DNA of 64,000 bases from an uncultured Winogradskyella sp. (lineage in GTDB: Bacteria; Bacteroidota; Bacteroidia; Flavobacteriales; Flavobacteriaceae): contig NZ_CANMIW010000001.1 of the NCBI RefSeq assembly GCF_947498005.1, positions 558,001 to 622,000 on the forward strand. The letters are read 5' to 3'. Shown one piece after another: positions 9,533 to 20,092 of this stretch. The notes under the pieces are model-generated. The model did no database searches, was not told where the DNA came from, and saw nothing but the letters and a program-made list of their open reading frames with translations. Positions within the stretch are counted from its first letter, which is position 1. The number at the start of each line of letters is the position of its first letter. A program made the translations under genes and the position numbers.

Positions 9533-12500
9533 ATGAATTTAAAATTTAAACTCATTACTGTTATTGCACTTTTCTTTAGTGTAGTAGCTTTTGCTCAAGA
9601 GGCATATACCGTATCAGGTGTAGTCACTGGAGCATCCGATAATATGCCCATACCTGGTGCAAATATTATTGTTGTCAATACAAGTAGAGGTACTTCTACT
9701 GACTTTGATGGTAAATACCAATTGGAAGTAAGCAAAGGCGATGTTCTTAAGTTTTCTTATGTTGGTTATGTAGCTCAAACTGTTACAATAGATAGTCAGA
9801 CTACTGTTAATGTTTCATTAGCCGAAGATGATAATTCATTAAGTGAAGTTGTTGTTGTAGGTTATGGAGCTCGTAAAAAAAGTGATGTAACTGGTTCTGT
9901 ATCTTCTTTGAAAAAGGAAGAATTAACTGCTTTTCCTGTATTGGAAGCAGAACAGGCACTTCAGGGACGTGCAGCTGGTGTAGTTGTTCAATCAAATAAT
10001 GGTGGTGAGCCAGGAGCACCAATTAAAATTAATATTAGAGGTAATACTTCAATTAATGCAAGTAGTGATCCCCTTATTGTTGTAGATGGTTTTGTGGGAG
10101 GTACAATGCCACAAGCTGGAGATATTGAATCACTTCAGGTTTTAAAAGATGCATCAGCAACGGCTATTTATGGTTCTAGAGGATCAAATGGTGTCGTATT
10201 AGTTACTACTAAGAAAGGTAGAAGTGGTAAATTGGTTGTAGAATTTAATTCTACATATTCAATTCAAAATACTGCTAATAGCTTAGATTTATTAAATGCT
10301 AGTGATTTTGCAGATTACCAAAATCAAATTAGAGCTAACCAAGGTAATACAACTCCATACGTACAAGGAGATTACGATACGGATTGGCAAGATTTAATCT
10401 ACAGAGCTGGTAGTACTTCAAATAACCAAGTTTCTTTCTCAGGAGGTTCTGAAAAAGTTAATTATTATGCTTCAGGTACTTATTTCCAGCAAGATGGTAT
10501 CTTAGTTAACTCTGGATACGAGAGAGTTTCTTTCTTGTCTAATCTTGATGCACAAGTTACTGATAAGTTAAAAGTAGGTCTTAACTTAAACGGTCGTATG
10601 AGTAAAAAAGATGGAGTATCTACTCAATCCAATGGATCAGTTACTGTGGGTGGTGATGATGTTGTTTCTTTAGCAATGCGTTTCGCACCAGACAAAGGAA
10701 TCTATAATGATGACGGAACTTTTTCAACAAATGATTTAATTGGTGATGAGGTAGATAACCCATACGCGGTTGCTACACAAAGAGATGATGATACTGAAAT
10801 AGAAGATTTTAGAGCGAATTTTTATGCAAACTACGAAATTATTGAAGGTCTTGCATTTAAAACAACTTTCGGTTTAAGTAATAAGAATGAGTTTAGAGGA
10901 ATATACATGCCTAGAACTTTAGCTGTTACAGCTGGTAGAGGCTTAGATGGTAGAGCTATCATGTCAGAAGATAAAACTAAAACTATTTTAAGTGAAAACT
11001 ACTTAACGTACAATAAAGAAATAGGAAAAGGTAATTTAACTTTATTAGCAGGATATTCTTACCAAAAAACAGTTAGAAAAGGGTTTTACAGCGAAGGTAC
11101 TGGTACTATATCAGATTCATTCTCTTACTACGGTTTATGGACTGCTACTAATTTAATTAATGGTGGATCAGGAGATATCTATGAAACTGAAACTGAAATT
11201 CAATCTCAATTTGGTAGATTAAACTACGATTATGATGATAAATACTTATTAACTGCTACAGTAAGACGTGATGGTGCATCTAACTTTGCTGAAAATGAAA
11301 AGTATGCAATTTTCCCTTCAGCTGCGTTTGGTTGGAAAATTTCAAATGAAGATTTCTTAAGTGATAATGAAACTATCTCTAACTTAAAATTCAGAGCCAG
11401 TTATGGTCTTACAGGTAACCCATCAATTGGTGCTTACGAATCGTTAGCAAGTTTAGCTAGTATTTATGCGTCTAGTAATGGTGGAACTGTACCGGCTATT
11501 ACGCCAAACCAACCTTCTAACCCAGATCTTAAATGGGAAACATCTTACCAATCTAACTTTGGATTAGATATAGGTTTATTTAACAGTAAAGTTTCTTTAT
11601 CATTAGATTATTATAACATTGATACTAAGGACTTAATCATGGTTGATAGAGGATTACCTTGGTATTTAGGTTTCTACAATGATCAAATATTGAAAAATGT
11701 TGGTGAAATAAATAACAAAGGATTTGAAATTTCTTTAAATACTAGAAATATTACTAACGATAACTTTAGCTGGTCTACAGATTTAGTGTTCGCTACTAAT
11801 AAAAACTCTGTAACAACATTAATTAATGGTGATGATTATTTCCAAAATGGTGCGCCAAGTTATTTTAGTGTAAATAACACGGCTATCTTAAGAGAAGGTG
11901 AAGAAGTAGGTTTATTCTACGGATATGATTATGCAGGTGTCTTCCAAGGAGGTGCGTTACCAGCCGGTACAGCTACATTGCCAGGAGCTTCAGCAGGAGA
12001 TCCATTATTTGCTGATATAGATGGAAGTGGTGATATTACTAACGATGACCAAACAATTATCGGTAATCCAAACCCAGATTTTACTTGGGGTATTACAAAC
12101 AACTTTTCGTATAAGAACTGGGATTTAAATGTCTTTTTCCAAGGTTCTCAAGGAGGTGAGATTTTTAACATGACTAATGTGCAGTTAAATAACGGTGATG
12201 CTAATACAACTTATGATTATTACAATAGTGCTTGGACGGCTGCTAGCCCTAACACTGATCAACCTCGTGTAGGGAATAACAGTTTTAGAGAAATTTCTTC
12301 TCGTTTCGTAGAGGACGGTAGTTATATCAGATTAAAAAACATTGCTGTTGGTTACTCTTTCCCTACAGAAATGATTGAAAAATTAGGAATTGAAAACCTA
12401 AGATTAACACTTAGTGCACAGAATCTATTAACGATTACAGATTATTCTGGTTTAGATCCTGAGGTTAACTATTATGGCTCTGCTGGTGATAATAATACAG

Positions 12501-12583
12501 CAAGTAATACGGTTAGAGGTTTTGATTTTGGAAATTACCCGACAGTTAAATCGGTGAGTTTTAGTCTAAATGTGAAATTTTAA
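9533..12583 (+). CDS. susC: SusC-like TonB-dependent outer-membrane transporter 1
   Basis: This 1016-residue protein should import alginate oligosaccharides across the outer membrane using TonB energy. The signal peptide ends at AFAQ. A CarboxypepD_reg-like domain spans about 25-105 (VSGVVTGASDNMPIPGANI to VNVSLAEDD), then the TonB-box-like SEVVVVGYGARKKSDVTGSV, the plug (LIVVDGFVGG, LKDASATAIYGSRGSNGVVL) and a 22-strand barrel ending VSFSLNVKF. SusD1 follows 45 bp later. The first 110 residues are nearly the same as in SusC2 (14431), while plug and barrel differ strongly, so the two pairs probably take different oligomers. Confidence 0.97.
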   Translation: MNLKFKLITVIALFFSVVAFAQEAYTVSGVVTGASDNMPIPGANIIVVNTSRGTSTDFDGKYQLEVSKGDVLKFSYVGYVAQTVTIDSQTTVNVSLAEDDNSLSEVVVVGYGARKKSDVTGSVSSLKKEELTAFPVLEAEQALQGRAAGVVVQSNNGGEPGAPIKINIRGNTSINASSDPLIVVDGFVGGTMPQAGDIESLQVLKDASATAIYGSRGSNGVVLVTTKKGRSGKLVVEFNSTYSIQNTANSLDLLNASDFADYQNQIRANQGNTTPYVQGDYDTDWQDLIYRAGSTSNNQVSFSGGSEKVNYYASGTYFQQDGILVNSGYERVSFLSNLDAQVTDKLKVGLNLNGRMSKKDGVSTQSNGSVTVGGDDVVSLAMRFAPDKGIYNDDGTFSTNDLIGDEVDNPYAVATQRDDDTEIEDFRANFYANYEIIEGLAFKTTFGLSNKNEFRGIYMPRTLAVTAGRGLDGRAIMSEDKTKTILSENYLTYNKEIGKGNLTLLAGYSYQKTVRKGFYSEGTGTISDSFSYYGLWTATNLINGGSGDIYETETEIQSQFGRLNYDYDDKYLLTATVRRDGASNFAENEKYAIFPSAAFGWKISNEDFLSDNETISNLKFRASYGLTGNPSIGAYESLASLASIYASSNGGTVPAITPNQPSNPDLKWETSYQSNFGLDIGLFNSKVSLSLDYYNIDTKDLIMVDRGLPWYLGFYNDQILKNVGEINNKGFEISLNTRNITNDNFSWSTDLVFATNKNSVTTLINGDDYFQNGAPSYFSVNNTAILREGEEVGLFYGYDYAGVFQGGALPAGTATLPGASAGDPLFADIDGSGDITNDDQTIIGNPNPDFTWGITNNFSYKNWDLNVFFQGSQGGEIFNMTNVQLNNGDANTTYDYYNSAWTAASPNTDQPRVGNNSFREISSRFVEDGSYIRLKNIAVGYSFPTEMIEKLGIENLRLTLSAQNLLTITDYSGLDPEVNYYGSAGDNNTASNTVRGFDFGNYPTVKSVSFSLNVKF

Positions 12584-12628
12584 TCGTATATTTTAGAAAA
12601 AAACAGTTTTAATTAAAAAGAAAAAATT

Positions 12629-14149
12629 ATGAAGACTTTTAAAATTTTAATGTTATTGATAATGGGATTGTCAATAATGGGATGTTCAGATTTAGAAGAA
12701 GAGCCTGTTGGTTTATTATCGCCAGATGGTTTCTTTACATCTACTCAGGATATTCAAACCGCTATAGATGGTTCCTTAACACATGCTATTAACGAAGAAA
12801 TTTGGGGAAGAAAACTTTCTATTGCATTGATGTTACGTTCTGATATGGTTAACCTTCAATCTACTCAAACACGTAGAGTTGAAATGGATACACATACAAT
12901 TACAGGTGATAATGAAATGGTATATGATCCATGGACTAGAATTTATTTAGGAATTGCAGCAGCAAATAATGCCATTGCAGGTGCTGAGGATGTAGCGGTT
13001 GATGAAGCTGTTAAAAACCCAGTTACGGCACAAGCTTATTTTGCTAGAGCGTTTTATTATTTTCATTTGGTAAGACTTTTTGGTGATGTTCCTTACATTG
13101 ATACTCCAGTTGATGATATCGGAGCAGCTAGTTCTCTAAGTAATACACCTGAATCTGAAGTATATGATAGAATAATAGCAGATTTACAATGGGCTAAAAC
13201 TTGGTTGCCAAATACACAGGCTTCTAGATCTATACCTTCTAAAGGAGCGGCAAGTTCTTATTTAGCACTAGTATATTTAACTAGAGCAGGAACAAGTGAT
13301 ATGACTTATTTCCAAATGGCATATGATGAAGCTTATGAAGTAATTCAGAATGCAGGGACTTATAATTATGCTTTAGATCCAGATTTTCAAACGTTATTTA
13401 ATGCTAATAAAATTGATAACTCTATAGAGCCAATTTTCGCATTAGATTATAACAATGTAGAAGCTCCAGATAATGCATATGATCAAATATCTCCAATGTG
13501 TGGTATTAGAGGTGATGACGGATGGTCTGTTGCTGTGCCTACAATGGCTGTTTACCAATCATTTGATGCAGATGATTATAGAACACGTGTAAGTTTCCAA
13601 ACAGAAGCTACTATTAATGGTACTACAGTAGATTTTACTCAGTTTGATATTAGTGGACATGAGCATGCAGCAAACCAGCCTTATATGGCAAAGTACTCTC
13701 GTTATCCAGGAGAATTTGCGAGAGGTAGTAAGAGAGCAACAAGTCATAACTATTCTATGATGCGTTATGCAGAGGTTTTATTGATTGCTGCAGAAGCAGG
13801 AGTTGAAGTAGGAAGCCCATTAGCTCTTGGTTTTCTTAACGAAGTAAGAGGTAGAGCAAGAAATGGTGGTGAAACGACTAATGGTGGTTACGTTGAAGAA
13901 ACAGTAGCAGCTAGTGCAGTTCCTGCTGATCTTGGTTCAATTACTGTTGCAGATGTTCTTGAAGAACGTAGAATTGAACTTGCATTCGAATGTAAGAGAT
14001 GGTATGACATCAAAAGAAGACAATTAGGAGACCAGGTTTTTAGTGCTTCAGGTTATGAGGGAGCGAAACCAGAATGGAACTCAGCTGTTGATTACGATAC
14101 TCCAATCCCACAGGATGAGATTGATAGAAATCCTAATTTAACGAATTAA
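12629..14149 (+). CDS. susD: SusD-like surface glycan-binding lipoprotein 1
   Basis: This 506-residue lipoprotein (Cys19 after SIMG) should form the lid of SusC1 and capture alginate oligomers. The N-terminal SusD region (DLEEEPVGLLSPDGFFTSTQDIQTAIDG) and TPR-like helices with AYFARAFYYFHLVRLFGDVPYI are clear, as is the C-terminal RagB/SusD block with VLEERRIELAFECKRWYDIKR. The gene ends in IPQDEIDRNPNLTN, a typical SusD tail. It lies directly after susC1 and is followed by a strong terminator, so susC1-susD1 is a two-gene operon. Confidence 0.96.
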   Translation: MKTFKILMLLIMGLSIMGCSDLEEEPVGLLSPDGFFTSTQDIQTAIDGSLTHAINEEIWGRKLSIALMLRSDMVNLQSTQTRRVEMDTHTITGDNEMVYDPWTRIYLGIAAANNAIAGAEDVAVDEAVKNPVTAQAYFARAFYYFHLVRLFGDVPYIDTPVDDIGAASSLSNTPESEVYDRIIADLQWAKTWLPNTQASRSIPSKGAASSYLALVYLTRAGTSDMTYFQMAYDEAYEVIQNAGTYNYALDPDFQTLFNANKIDNSIEPIFALDYNNVEAPDNAYDQISPMCGIRGDDGWSVAVPTMAVYQSFDADDYRTRVSFQTEATINGTTVDFTQFDISGHEHAANQPYMAKYSRYPGEFARGSKRATSHNYSMMRYAEVLLIAAEAGVEVGSPLALGFLNEVRGRARNGGETTNGGYVEETVAASAVPADLGSITVADVLEERRIELAFECKRWYDIKRRQLGDQVFSASGYEGAKPEWNSAVDYDTPIPQDEIDRNPNLTN

Positions 14150-14173
14150 ATTTAGGATCAAATATTATTTTTA

Positions 14174-14212
14174 TCCCTGTGTTTATTTTAAAGTAAACAT
14201 AGGGATTTTTTT
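14174..14212 (+). terminator. Rho-independent terminator after susD1
   Basis: A 12-bp stem, TCCCTGTGTTTA (14174-14185) paired with TAAACATAGGGA (14194-14205) with one G-T pair, is followed by seven T. It closes the susC1-susD1 operon. Confidence 0.92.
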
Positions 14213-14318
14213 GTTGTATATGCTATAACTTTAGTTAAGTATAATCTCTTGACTTTAAAGTACATATACTGTTATTTTTTGAGGGAATTCTTCTGCTATT
14301 TAATTACTCAGAAATAAT

Positions 14319-14370
14319 TTTGATTTAACAAAAAAATAACATACATTTGGTAAACCAATCTGGTAAACCA
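14319..14370 (+). promoter_or_regulatory. susC2 promoter with tandem FadR-type operators
   Basis: TTTG (14319-14322), a 19-bp spacer and TACATTTG (14342-14349) match the Bacteroidota promoter exactly. TTGGTAAACCAA (14347-14358) overlaps the -7 box and TGGTAAACCA (14361-14370) follows at the 13-bp period. The layout is the same as before PL17, where the 24 bases from TTGGTAAACCAA onwards are almost identical. Confidence 0.82.
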
Positions 14371-14430
14371 GTTAGTAATAGGTTTAAAGTGAGGTAAATG
14401 CTAAATAACTAACTAATCTAATATTTAAAC

Positions 14431-17400
14431 ATGAATTTAAAAATAAGGTTAACAACGATTTTTGCTTTGTTTTTTTGTGTATCGCTTATCGCACAAGAAA
14501 AGTATTCAATAAGCGGAACCGTAACTTCTGCAGGAGATAATATGCCTATTCCAGGAGCTAACATCATCATTGTTAAAACAACCAGAGGAACCTCTACGGA
14601 TTTCGATGGTAAATACCAATTAGAAGTAGCTAAGGGTGATGTTGTTCAATTTTCTTATGTAGGTTATGTAACTCAAACATTTATAATTGATAGTCAAAAG
14701 ACTATTGATGTTTTGCTGGTTGAATCAGATAACTCTCTGAGTGAGGTAGTTGTTATTGGTTACGGAACACAAAAGAAAAGTCATACAACAGGTGCTATTT
14801 CTAAAGTAGTAAATGATGATTTAGGTCAAATAGCCGTTTCTAGGGTAGATGATGCCTTAGTTGGTCAGGTTTCAGGTGTTAATATACAAGCTACAGATGG
14901 TGAGGCTGGTGCTGCACCAACAATCACAATTCGTGGTGTTGGTTCAATGGCTGGTGATTCTACACCATTAATTGTTGTCGATGGTGTTATTGTTGATTCA
15001 GATTTTTTAGGATCTTTAAATATGAATGATGTAGAATCTTTTGAGATTTTAAAAGATGCCGCCTCTTCTTCTATTTATGGTTCAAAAGGATCTAATGGTA
15101 TTATAATGATAACAATGAAATCTGGTATAGAAGGGAAGACTAAAATTAGTTATAATACATATACTGGTTTTAAAGACGCCAGAAAAAGTGATGCTTATGG
15201 TTATACCACTACTGAATGGGCAGAGCAACAAATGGAAGAAAACGGTGTAGTTTCTATTTATACACAAGCACAATTGCAAACAGGTACAGATCGTTCTTGG
15301 CAAGATGTTTTTTTTGATGGAGGTGCTATTACAAGTCATGCACTTTCTTTAAGAGGTGGTAATAAAAGCACAAAATATACAGCTAGTTTAAATTATTCTG
15401 ATGATGAAGGTGTGTTGTTAGGAGATAATTATACAAAATATGGTATTAGACTAAAAGTTGATAATAAAATAAATGATAAATTTTCAGTTGGTGTAAATTT
15501 AAGTCCGTCGTATACAGATAGAGATAGGTTTTCAGAATCTGTACATAATGTTGCCAGACATCAACCTTGGTTGCCAATTTATCATACAGAGGCTACCTTA
15601 CAAATGGTAAATCCTGAATCTTTTCCAGGTTTGCAAGTTGGGGATTACGCAAGACAAGATCACTTTACAATATTTGATTTAGATGGAGATGGTTTAGTTA
15701 ATGACGAGCTTAACAATATTGGTAATAGTACAAATCAGAATCCTTACGGCAGAACTACAGAGAGAAGCAGAGTAGATAAAAAGTTTAAGATGTTTGGAAG
15801 CGTATATGGTAAATATAAAATAGCTTCTGGACTAAATTTTACGACAACTTTATCAGGATCAATTCAAGATACTAAAAGAACGGATTATTTAGGTACTTTA
15901 GCTCGTAGAACCGTAGCTTCTGCATATATGGTAGAAACTAGCCAGAAAGAACAATACTATATTTTTGATAACTTTTTAAATTATAGTAAAACGTTTGGTA
16001 AACATGAGTTAGGAGTGACTTTAGGTAATTCAATTGAAACAAGAGATTATTTCTTTTCTACAATAAAGGGTATTGGTTTTGAAAACGATGCAGTACAACA
16101 AATTTCTGGAGCAACAGAGATTGTATCTGGCGAAACATATGGGCTAGAATGGAAAAAAAGAGGTGTGTCTTTGATTTCACGATTAACTTATGCATATGAT
16201 GACAAATACTTATTATCTTTAAGTATGCGTCGTGACGGAAGTTCAATTTTCGGATCGGATTTTAAATATGGTAATTTTCCTGCGGCATCTGTAGGTTGGA
16301 ATATTGCTAAAGAGAGTTTCTTAGAGGATAGCGACTTTGTTTCAACACTTAAATTTAGAGCCAGTTTTGGTGTAACAGGTAATGATAGACTAAACACAGG
16401 AAGTGTAAATCCAGATGCTCAAGGTAGTAGTTCTGTTTTAAGCTCTGATAATGTGTTACAAGATTATTATCCGCACTTGGCATTATTAGATTTAACATCT
16501 TATGTGGTCGACGGAACAATTACTACAGGTTACTCGCCATTAAATCTAGCAAACCCTGAGCTAAAATGGGAACGATTAATTGAAATTAATCCAGGGATAG
16601 ATTTTGGATTCTTAAATAATAAAATTACAGGATCAATTGATTGGTACCAAAGAACTAGTGACCAGTTATTATTAAACAATCCAGTATCTGCAACAACAGG
16701 ATTTAATAGTGCTTTAGTTAATTTGGGTGAAGTAAAGAATGAAGGATTCGAGTTTGAGTTAAGAACTAGAAATATTAATTCTGAAAAATTCACATGGAAA
16801 ACGTCGATTATAGCTACTACGAATGAAAATACATTAATTGATTTTGCTGATTCAGATGGTCAAGTTACGAGTTTAGATCCATCACGACCAGCAGAATGGA
16901 TTAATCAAGAAGGGCAACCAATATCTTCTTTTTATGGATACGTAGTAGATTCTGAAGTGCCAATTGAATATAGAGATAGACCTTACAGACATGTTGGTAA
17001 CGAGTTTGGTTTAGTTAGAGTGAAGGATTTAAATGGTGATGGTGTTTTAGATGATGAAGATAAAACGATATTAGGTAATCCTTACCCAGAATTAATTTGG
17101 AGTTTAACTAACGATTTTTCTATAGGTAACTTTGATTTTTCATTTATGTTTCAAGGATCACATGGTGCAGAAGTAAGAAATATTGGAGATCATTATTTGT
17201 TTAGTCATAATAACAACAGAACATTAAATGCAGAAGCTGCAACAGCAGGATATGAAACAGACTTCTTAGTAGATAAATACTTCACTAACAGTATGATACA
17301 GGATGCATCGTATATTGCATTAAGAAATGTGAATATTGGTTACAATTTACCTAGCGATGTAGTTACTAAGTTTGGTATATCTAAATTTAGAGTTTATGCA

Positions 17401-17553
17401 TCAGGTCAAAATTTAATGTATAAAACAGCGGATGGTTATACAGGTTGGAATCCAGAAGCTTTAGATAAAACAAGTCCTACACAATACGGATACCAAAGAG
17501 GTGGATCTCCAATTTATAGAACCATATCAATAGGTTTAGACGTAGACTTTTAA
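14431..17553 (+). CDS. susC: SusC-like TonB-dependent outer-membrane transporter 2
   Basis: This 1040-residue protein is the second oligosaccharide importer of the locus. The signal peptide ends near LIAQ; a CarboxypepD_reg-like domain follows to about residue 105, then SEVVVIGYGTQKKSHTTGAI, the plug (PLIVVDGVIVDSDF, LKDAASSSIYGSKGSNGIIM) and the barrel ending SIGLDVDF. It heads a four-gene operon with susD2, a PKD lipoprotein and a secreted PL7, which is the commonest arrangement of core alginate loci in marine Flavobacteriia. The N-terminal domain is nearly that of SusC1, but the rest is divergent, which argues against a recent whole-gene duplication. Confidence 0.97.
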   Translation: MNLKIRLTTIFALFFCVSLIAQEKYSISGTVTSAGDNMPIPGANIIIVKTTRGTSTDFDGKYQLEVAKGDVVQFSYVGYVTQTFIIDSQKTIDVLLVESDNSLSEVVVIGYGTQKKSHTTGAISKVVNDDLGQIAVSRVDDALVGQVSGVNIQATDGEAGAAPTITIRGVGSMAGDSTPLIVVDGVIVDSDFLGSLNMNDVESFEILKDAASSSIYGSKGSNGIIMITMKSGIEGKTKISYNTYTGFKDARKSDAYGYTTTEWAEQQMEENGVVSIYTQAQLQTGTDRSWQDVFFDGGAITSHALSLRGGNKSTKYTASLNYSDDEGVLLGDNYTKYGIRLKVDNKINDKFSVGVNLSPSYTDRDRFSESVHNVARHQPWLPIYHTEATLQMVNPESFPGLQVGDYARQDHFTIFDLDGDGLVNDELNNIGNSTNQNPYGRTTERSRVDKKFKMFGSVYGKYKIASGLNFTTTLSGSIQDTKRTDYLGTLARRTVASAYMVETSQKEQYYIFDNFLNYSKTFGKHELGVTLGNSIETRDYFFSTIKGIGFENDAVQQISGATEIVSGETYGLEWKKRGVSLISRLTYAYDDKYLLSLSMRRDGSSIFGSDFKYGNFPAASVGWNIAKESFLEDSDFVSTLKFRASFGVTGNDRLNTGSVNPDAQGSSSVLSSDNVLQDYYPHLALLDLTSYVVDGTITTGYSPLNLANPELKWERLIEINPGIDFGFLNNKITGSIDWYQRTSDQLLLNNPVSATTGFNSALVNLGEVKNEGFEFELRTRNINSEKFTWKTSIIATTNENTLIDFADSDGQVTSLDPSRPAEWINQEGQPISSFYGYVVDSEVPIEYRDRPYRHVGNEFGLVRVKDLNGDGVLDDEDKTILGNPYPELIWSLTNDFSIGNFDFSFMFQGSHGAEVRNIGDHYLFSHNNNRTLNAEAATAGYETDFLVDKYFTNSMIQDASYIALRNVNIGYNLPSDVVTKFGISKFRVYASGQNLMYKTADGYTGWNPEALDKTSPTQYGYQRGGSPIYRTISIGLDVDF

Positions 17554-17585
17554 TTAATAAATAAACTATTTAATACGATTTTATT

Positions 17586-19016
17586 ATGAAATTTGTAAAA
17601 TATATAGCTGTCCTTTTTATAGGAGTATTGGCATCATCTTGTAGTGATTTCTTAGATCCAAAACCAAATTCAGCGTCAACTTCTAATAATTATTATACAA
17701 CTTTAGCAGAGCTTGAATCAGCATTAATTGGAGCTTATGATGCTATACAGGGAGATGGTAGTTACGATAGAGATGAAAATCATGGTGTACAATACGAATT
17801 TTATATCACAGAGATGAGAAGTGGTAACAGTTCTACTAAAATTGCAGATGCAGATGATTTTTCTGATTCTGGTCAATTTGAATCTTTCAGTGTACTTGCA
17901 ACCAATGGTATAGTTGCTAATTATTACGATAGTTTTTATCAAGTTATTTTTAGAGCGAATGTTGTTTTAGAAAATTTAGGAAACGTTAGCGAAGATACAT
18001 CTGCAATTGAAGCAGAGGCCAAGTTTATTAGAGCTTACGCTTATTTTAACTTAGTAAGGTTGTTTGGAGATATTCCTTTAGTAGATCATGTACTTACAGC
18101 ATCTGAGACAGATACTCAATTTATAAGAGTAGATAAGAATCTAGTTTACGATCTTATTATAAGTGATTTAGAAACAGCTAAAGATGGTTTAGATAACACG
18201 TATAAAACCAGAGCGTCAAAAGCGGCGGCTCAAGGTTTATTAGCTAAGGCTTATTTATCAATAGAAAATCCTGAGTATCTTAAGGCTCAGATACTATGTG
18301 AAAGTATTATTAATAGCCAAGAGTTTGATTTAGTAAACTTTTATGATGTTTTTTATTCAGAATTAAATGATGAAATTATCTTTGCAATTGGGTATCAAAC
18401 AATTGATGATAGTCAAAACTTTTCTGCACAATGGATGAATGCTGTAGGAAGATCAAGTGGTCTAAATTATGCAACTTATGATTTAGTAGGAGATTTAGAT
18501 CTATATGGTGGTGACAGAACACAATTTACTTATAGACAAGATCCTATTCACTTAACTTCAGTGAGATATCAATGTGCTAAATATTTCCCTGATGGTGATG
18601 ATGGAGGAGACACAGGTGAGTTTACTGGAAACCCAGAATTGGCAGGTAATGACTGGATTGTTTTACGTTATGCTGATATATTGCTGTTGTACGCAGAAGC
18701 AATTATGGCTGGAGGACAAGAAACTAATAATGCGGCAGCATTAAATGCTTTTCAATTAGTACGAAATAGAGCAGGTCTTACAGATGTGGTGACTAATTTA
18801 ACTAAAGAAGAGTTATTATTAGAAAGAAGGGTAGAATTAGCTTTTGAAAATCATAGGTTGTTTGATTTGGTACGATTCGGAGAAGCAGAAACGACGCTTT
18901 CGGCTTATTCAGAACTTAATGGATTTGGTTATACAACATCAGATTTATTATTACCAATGCCTCAAAATGAAGTAAATCTAAGTAATGGTTTAATGAGTCA
19001 GAATCCTGGTTACTAA
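17586..19016 (+). CDS. susD: SusD-like surface glycan-binding lipoprotein 2
   Basis: This 476-residue lipoprotein (Cys19 in ASSC) pairs with SusC2, whose gene ends 32 bp upstream. The SusD N-terminus (DFLDPKPNSASTSNNYYTTLAELESAL), the helical AKFIRAYAYFNLVRLFGDIPLV block and the C-terminal RNRAGL...ELLLERRVELAFENHRLFDLVRFG segment are all present, and the end NEVNLSNGLMSQNPGY is typical. It should bind alginate oligomers at the cell surface. It differs clearly from SusD1, in line with separate ligand preference of the two pairs. Confidence 0.96.
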   Translation: MKFVKYIAVLFIGVLASSCSDFLDPKPNSASTSNNYYTTLAELESALIGAYDAIQGDGSYDRDENHGVQYEFYITEMRSGNSSTKIADADDFSDSGQFESFSVLATNGIVANYYDSFYQVIFRANVVLENLGNVSEDTSAIEAEAKFIRAYAYFNLVRLFGDIPLVDHVLTASETDTQFIRVDKNLVYDLIISDLETAKDGLDNTYKTRASKAAAQGLLAKAYLSIENPEYLKAQILCESIINSQEFDLVNFYDVFYSELNDEIIFAIGYQTIDDSQNFSAQWMNAVGRSSGLNYATYDLVGDLDLYGGDRTQFTYRQDPIHLTSVRYQCAKYFPDGDDGGDTGEFTGNPELAGNDWIVLRYADILLLYAEAIMAGGQETNNAAALNAFQLVRNRAGLTDVVTNLTKEELLLERRVELAFENHRLFDLVRFGEAETTLSAYSELNGFGYTTSDLLLPMPQNEVNLSNGLMSQNPGY

Positions 19017-19041
19017 ACATATTAATTTAATACATTTTAAA

Positions 19042-20067
19042 ATGAAAAATATTAATAGAATAAAAAAACAGGTAAAAAATAAGTTAGTTGGTGCGTTACT
19101 CATAGTGGCTTGCATTACTACAATTGCTTGTGACCCTACAATTGATTCTTTAGCATTTGATTTGCCAGATGCTAATTCACAGGAAGATTTAACACCTCCT
19201 GCAGCTGCATTTACAGCATCTGTTACAGCAGATTATTTAACATATACTTTTGCTAATGAATCTACAAGTGCTACAACATATGCATGGGATTTTGGTGATG
19301 GTAACAGTTCAACATCTGTAGATGGTTTAAACACATATCCAGACGAAGGCACATATACTGTAACGTTGACGGCATCAGATGCATTAGGCGCTGTGAATAC
19401 TTACACCGCGGAGGTTGTAGTAGAGGAGCCAGAAGCACCACCAGTTTTAGATCCTACATTGGTAAATGCAGATTTTGTAAAATTACCTAAATCTTCAGGT
19501 TCGGATTGTGCATGTGCTGCTTGGATAAATAAGAGTATAGGAGATCAAGGAGAATCAAGTTCAGGTAATGGATCAGATGTTCTGAAATTTGATAATAACG
19601 AACCAGATGCTATATACCAAGAGTTCGAAGTAGTACCAAATGCTAATTATTTGATAACAGTGGTTTCATCTTTTAAGAGTTTAGAAAGTGGCGGATTATA
19701 CCCAAGTGAGTTAGAATTAAGAATTTTAGCAGGTACTGGTTATACAGATGGATATACACCTGTTTACTATACAGATACGGTAGATTTTCCACAAGGAAAC
19801 AGTGATTCAGGATTTTGGGGATATACATCTATTGCGCAAGTAGAAGACGAAGCAAATAATCTTCTGATAAGAGTAGAAGACAATCCTAGTGATACAAGTT
19901 ACTTATCGTATCAATATTCATTTAATTCTGGAGCTAATACAAGTGTAGCATTATTTATGAGAGGATTAGGTGGTCCTGCAACTGGTGGAGCTGGTGGAGA
20001 CTTTGGATATAATAGTGGAGATGAAGAGATTCGTACAGATTCAATTGTTATAACAGCTTTAGATTAA
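19042..20067 (+). CDS. PKD-domain surface lipoprotein, probable alginate-binding protein
   Basis: This 341-residue protein sits where SusE/SusF-type surface binding proteins are found. The signal ends ITTIAC (Cys30), after an unusually long basic N-region. A PKD domain covers about 52-128 (YAWDFGDGNSS, GTYTVTLTASD). The C-terminal domain (about 139-341) opens with PKSSGSDCACAAWINK, with Cys156 and Cys158, then DQGESS, and ends with GDEEIRTDSIVI. The same domain, with the same opening and closing motifs, makes up the secreted protein at 30199. Glycan binding is an inference from position and the beta-rich pattern. No catalytic motif was recognised. Confidence 0.8.
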   Translation: MKNINRIKKQVKNKLVGALLIVACITTIACDPTIDSLAFDLPDANSQEDLTPPAAAFTASVTADYLTYTFANESTSATTYAWDFGDGNSSTSVDGLNTYPDEGTYTVTLTASDALGAVNTYTAEVVVEEPEAPPVLDPTLVNADFVKLPKSSGSDCACAAWINKSIGDQGESSSGNGSDVLKFDNNEPDAIYQEFEVVPNANYLITVVSSFKSLESGGLYPSELELRILAGTGYTDGYTPVYYTDTVDFPQGNSDSGFWGYTSIAQVEDEANNLLIRVEDNPSDTSYLSYQYSFNSGANTSVALFMRGLGGPATGGAGGDFGYNSGDEEIRTDSIVITALD

Positions 20068-20092
20068 ATTTCAGAGTAATAAATCATTAATT

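Noticed and set aside
9533-17553. The two susC genes as an assembly duplication
   Set aside because: Similarity is limited to the first domain; plugs, barrels and the susD partners are clearly different.
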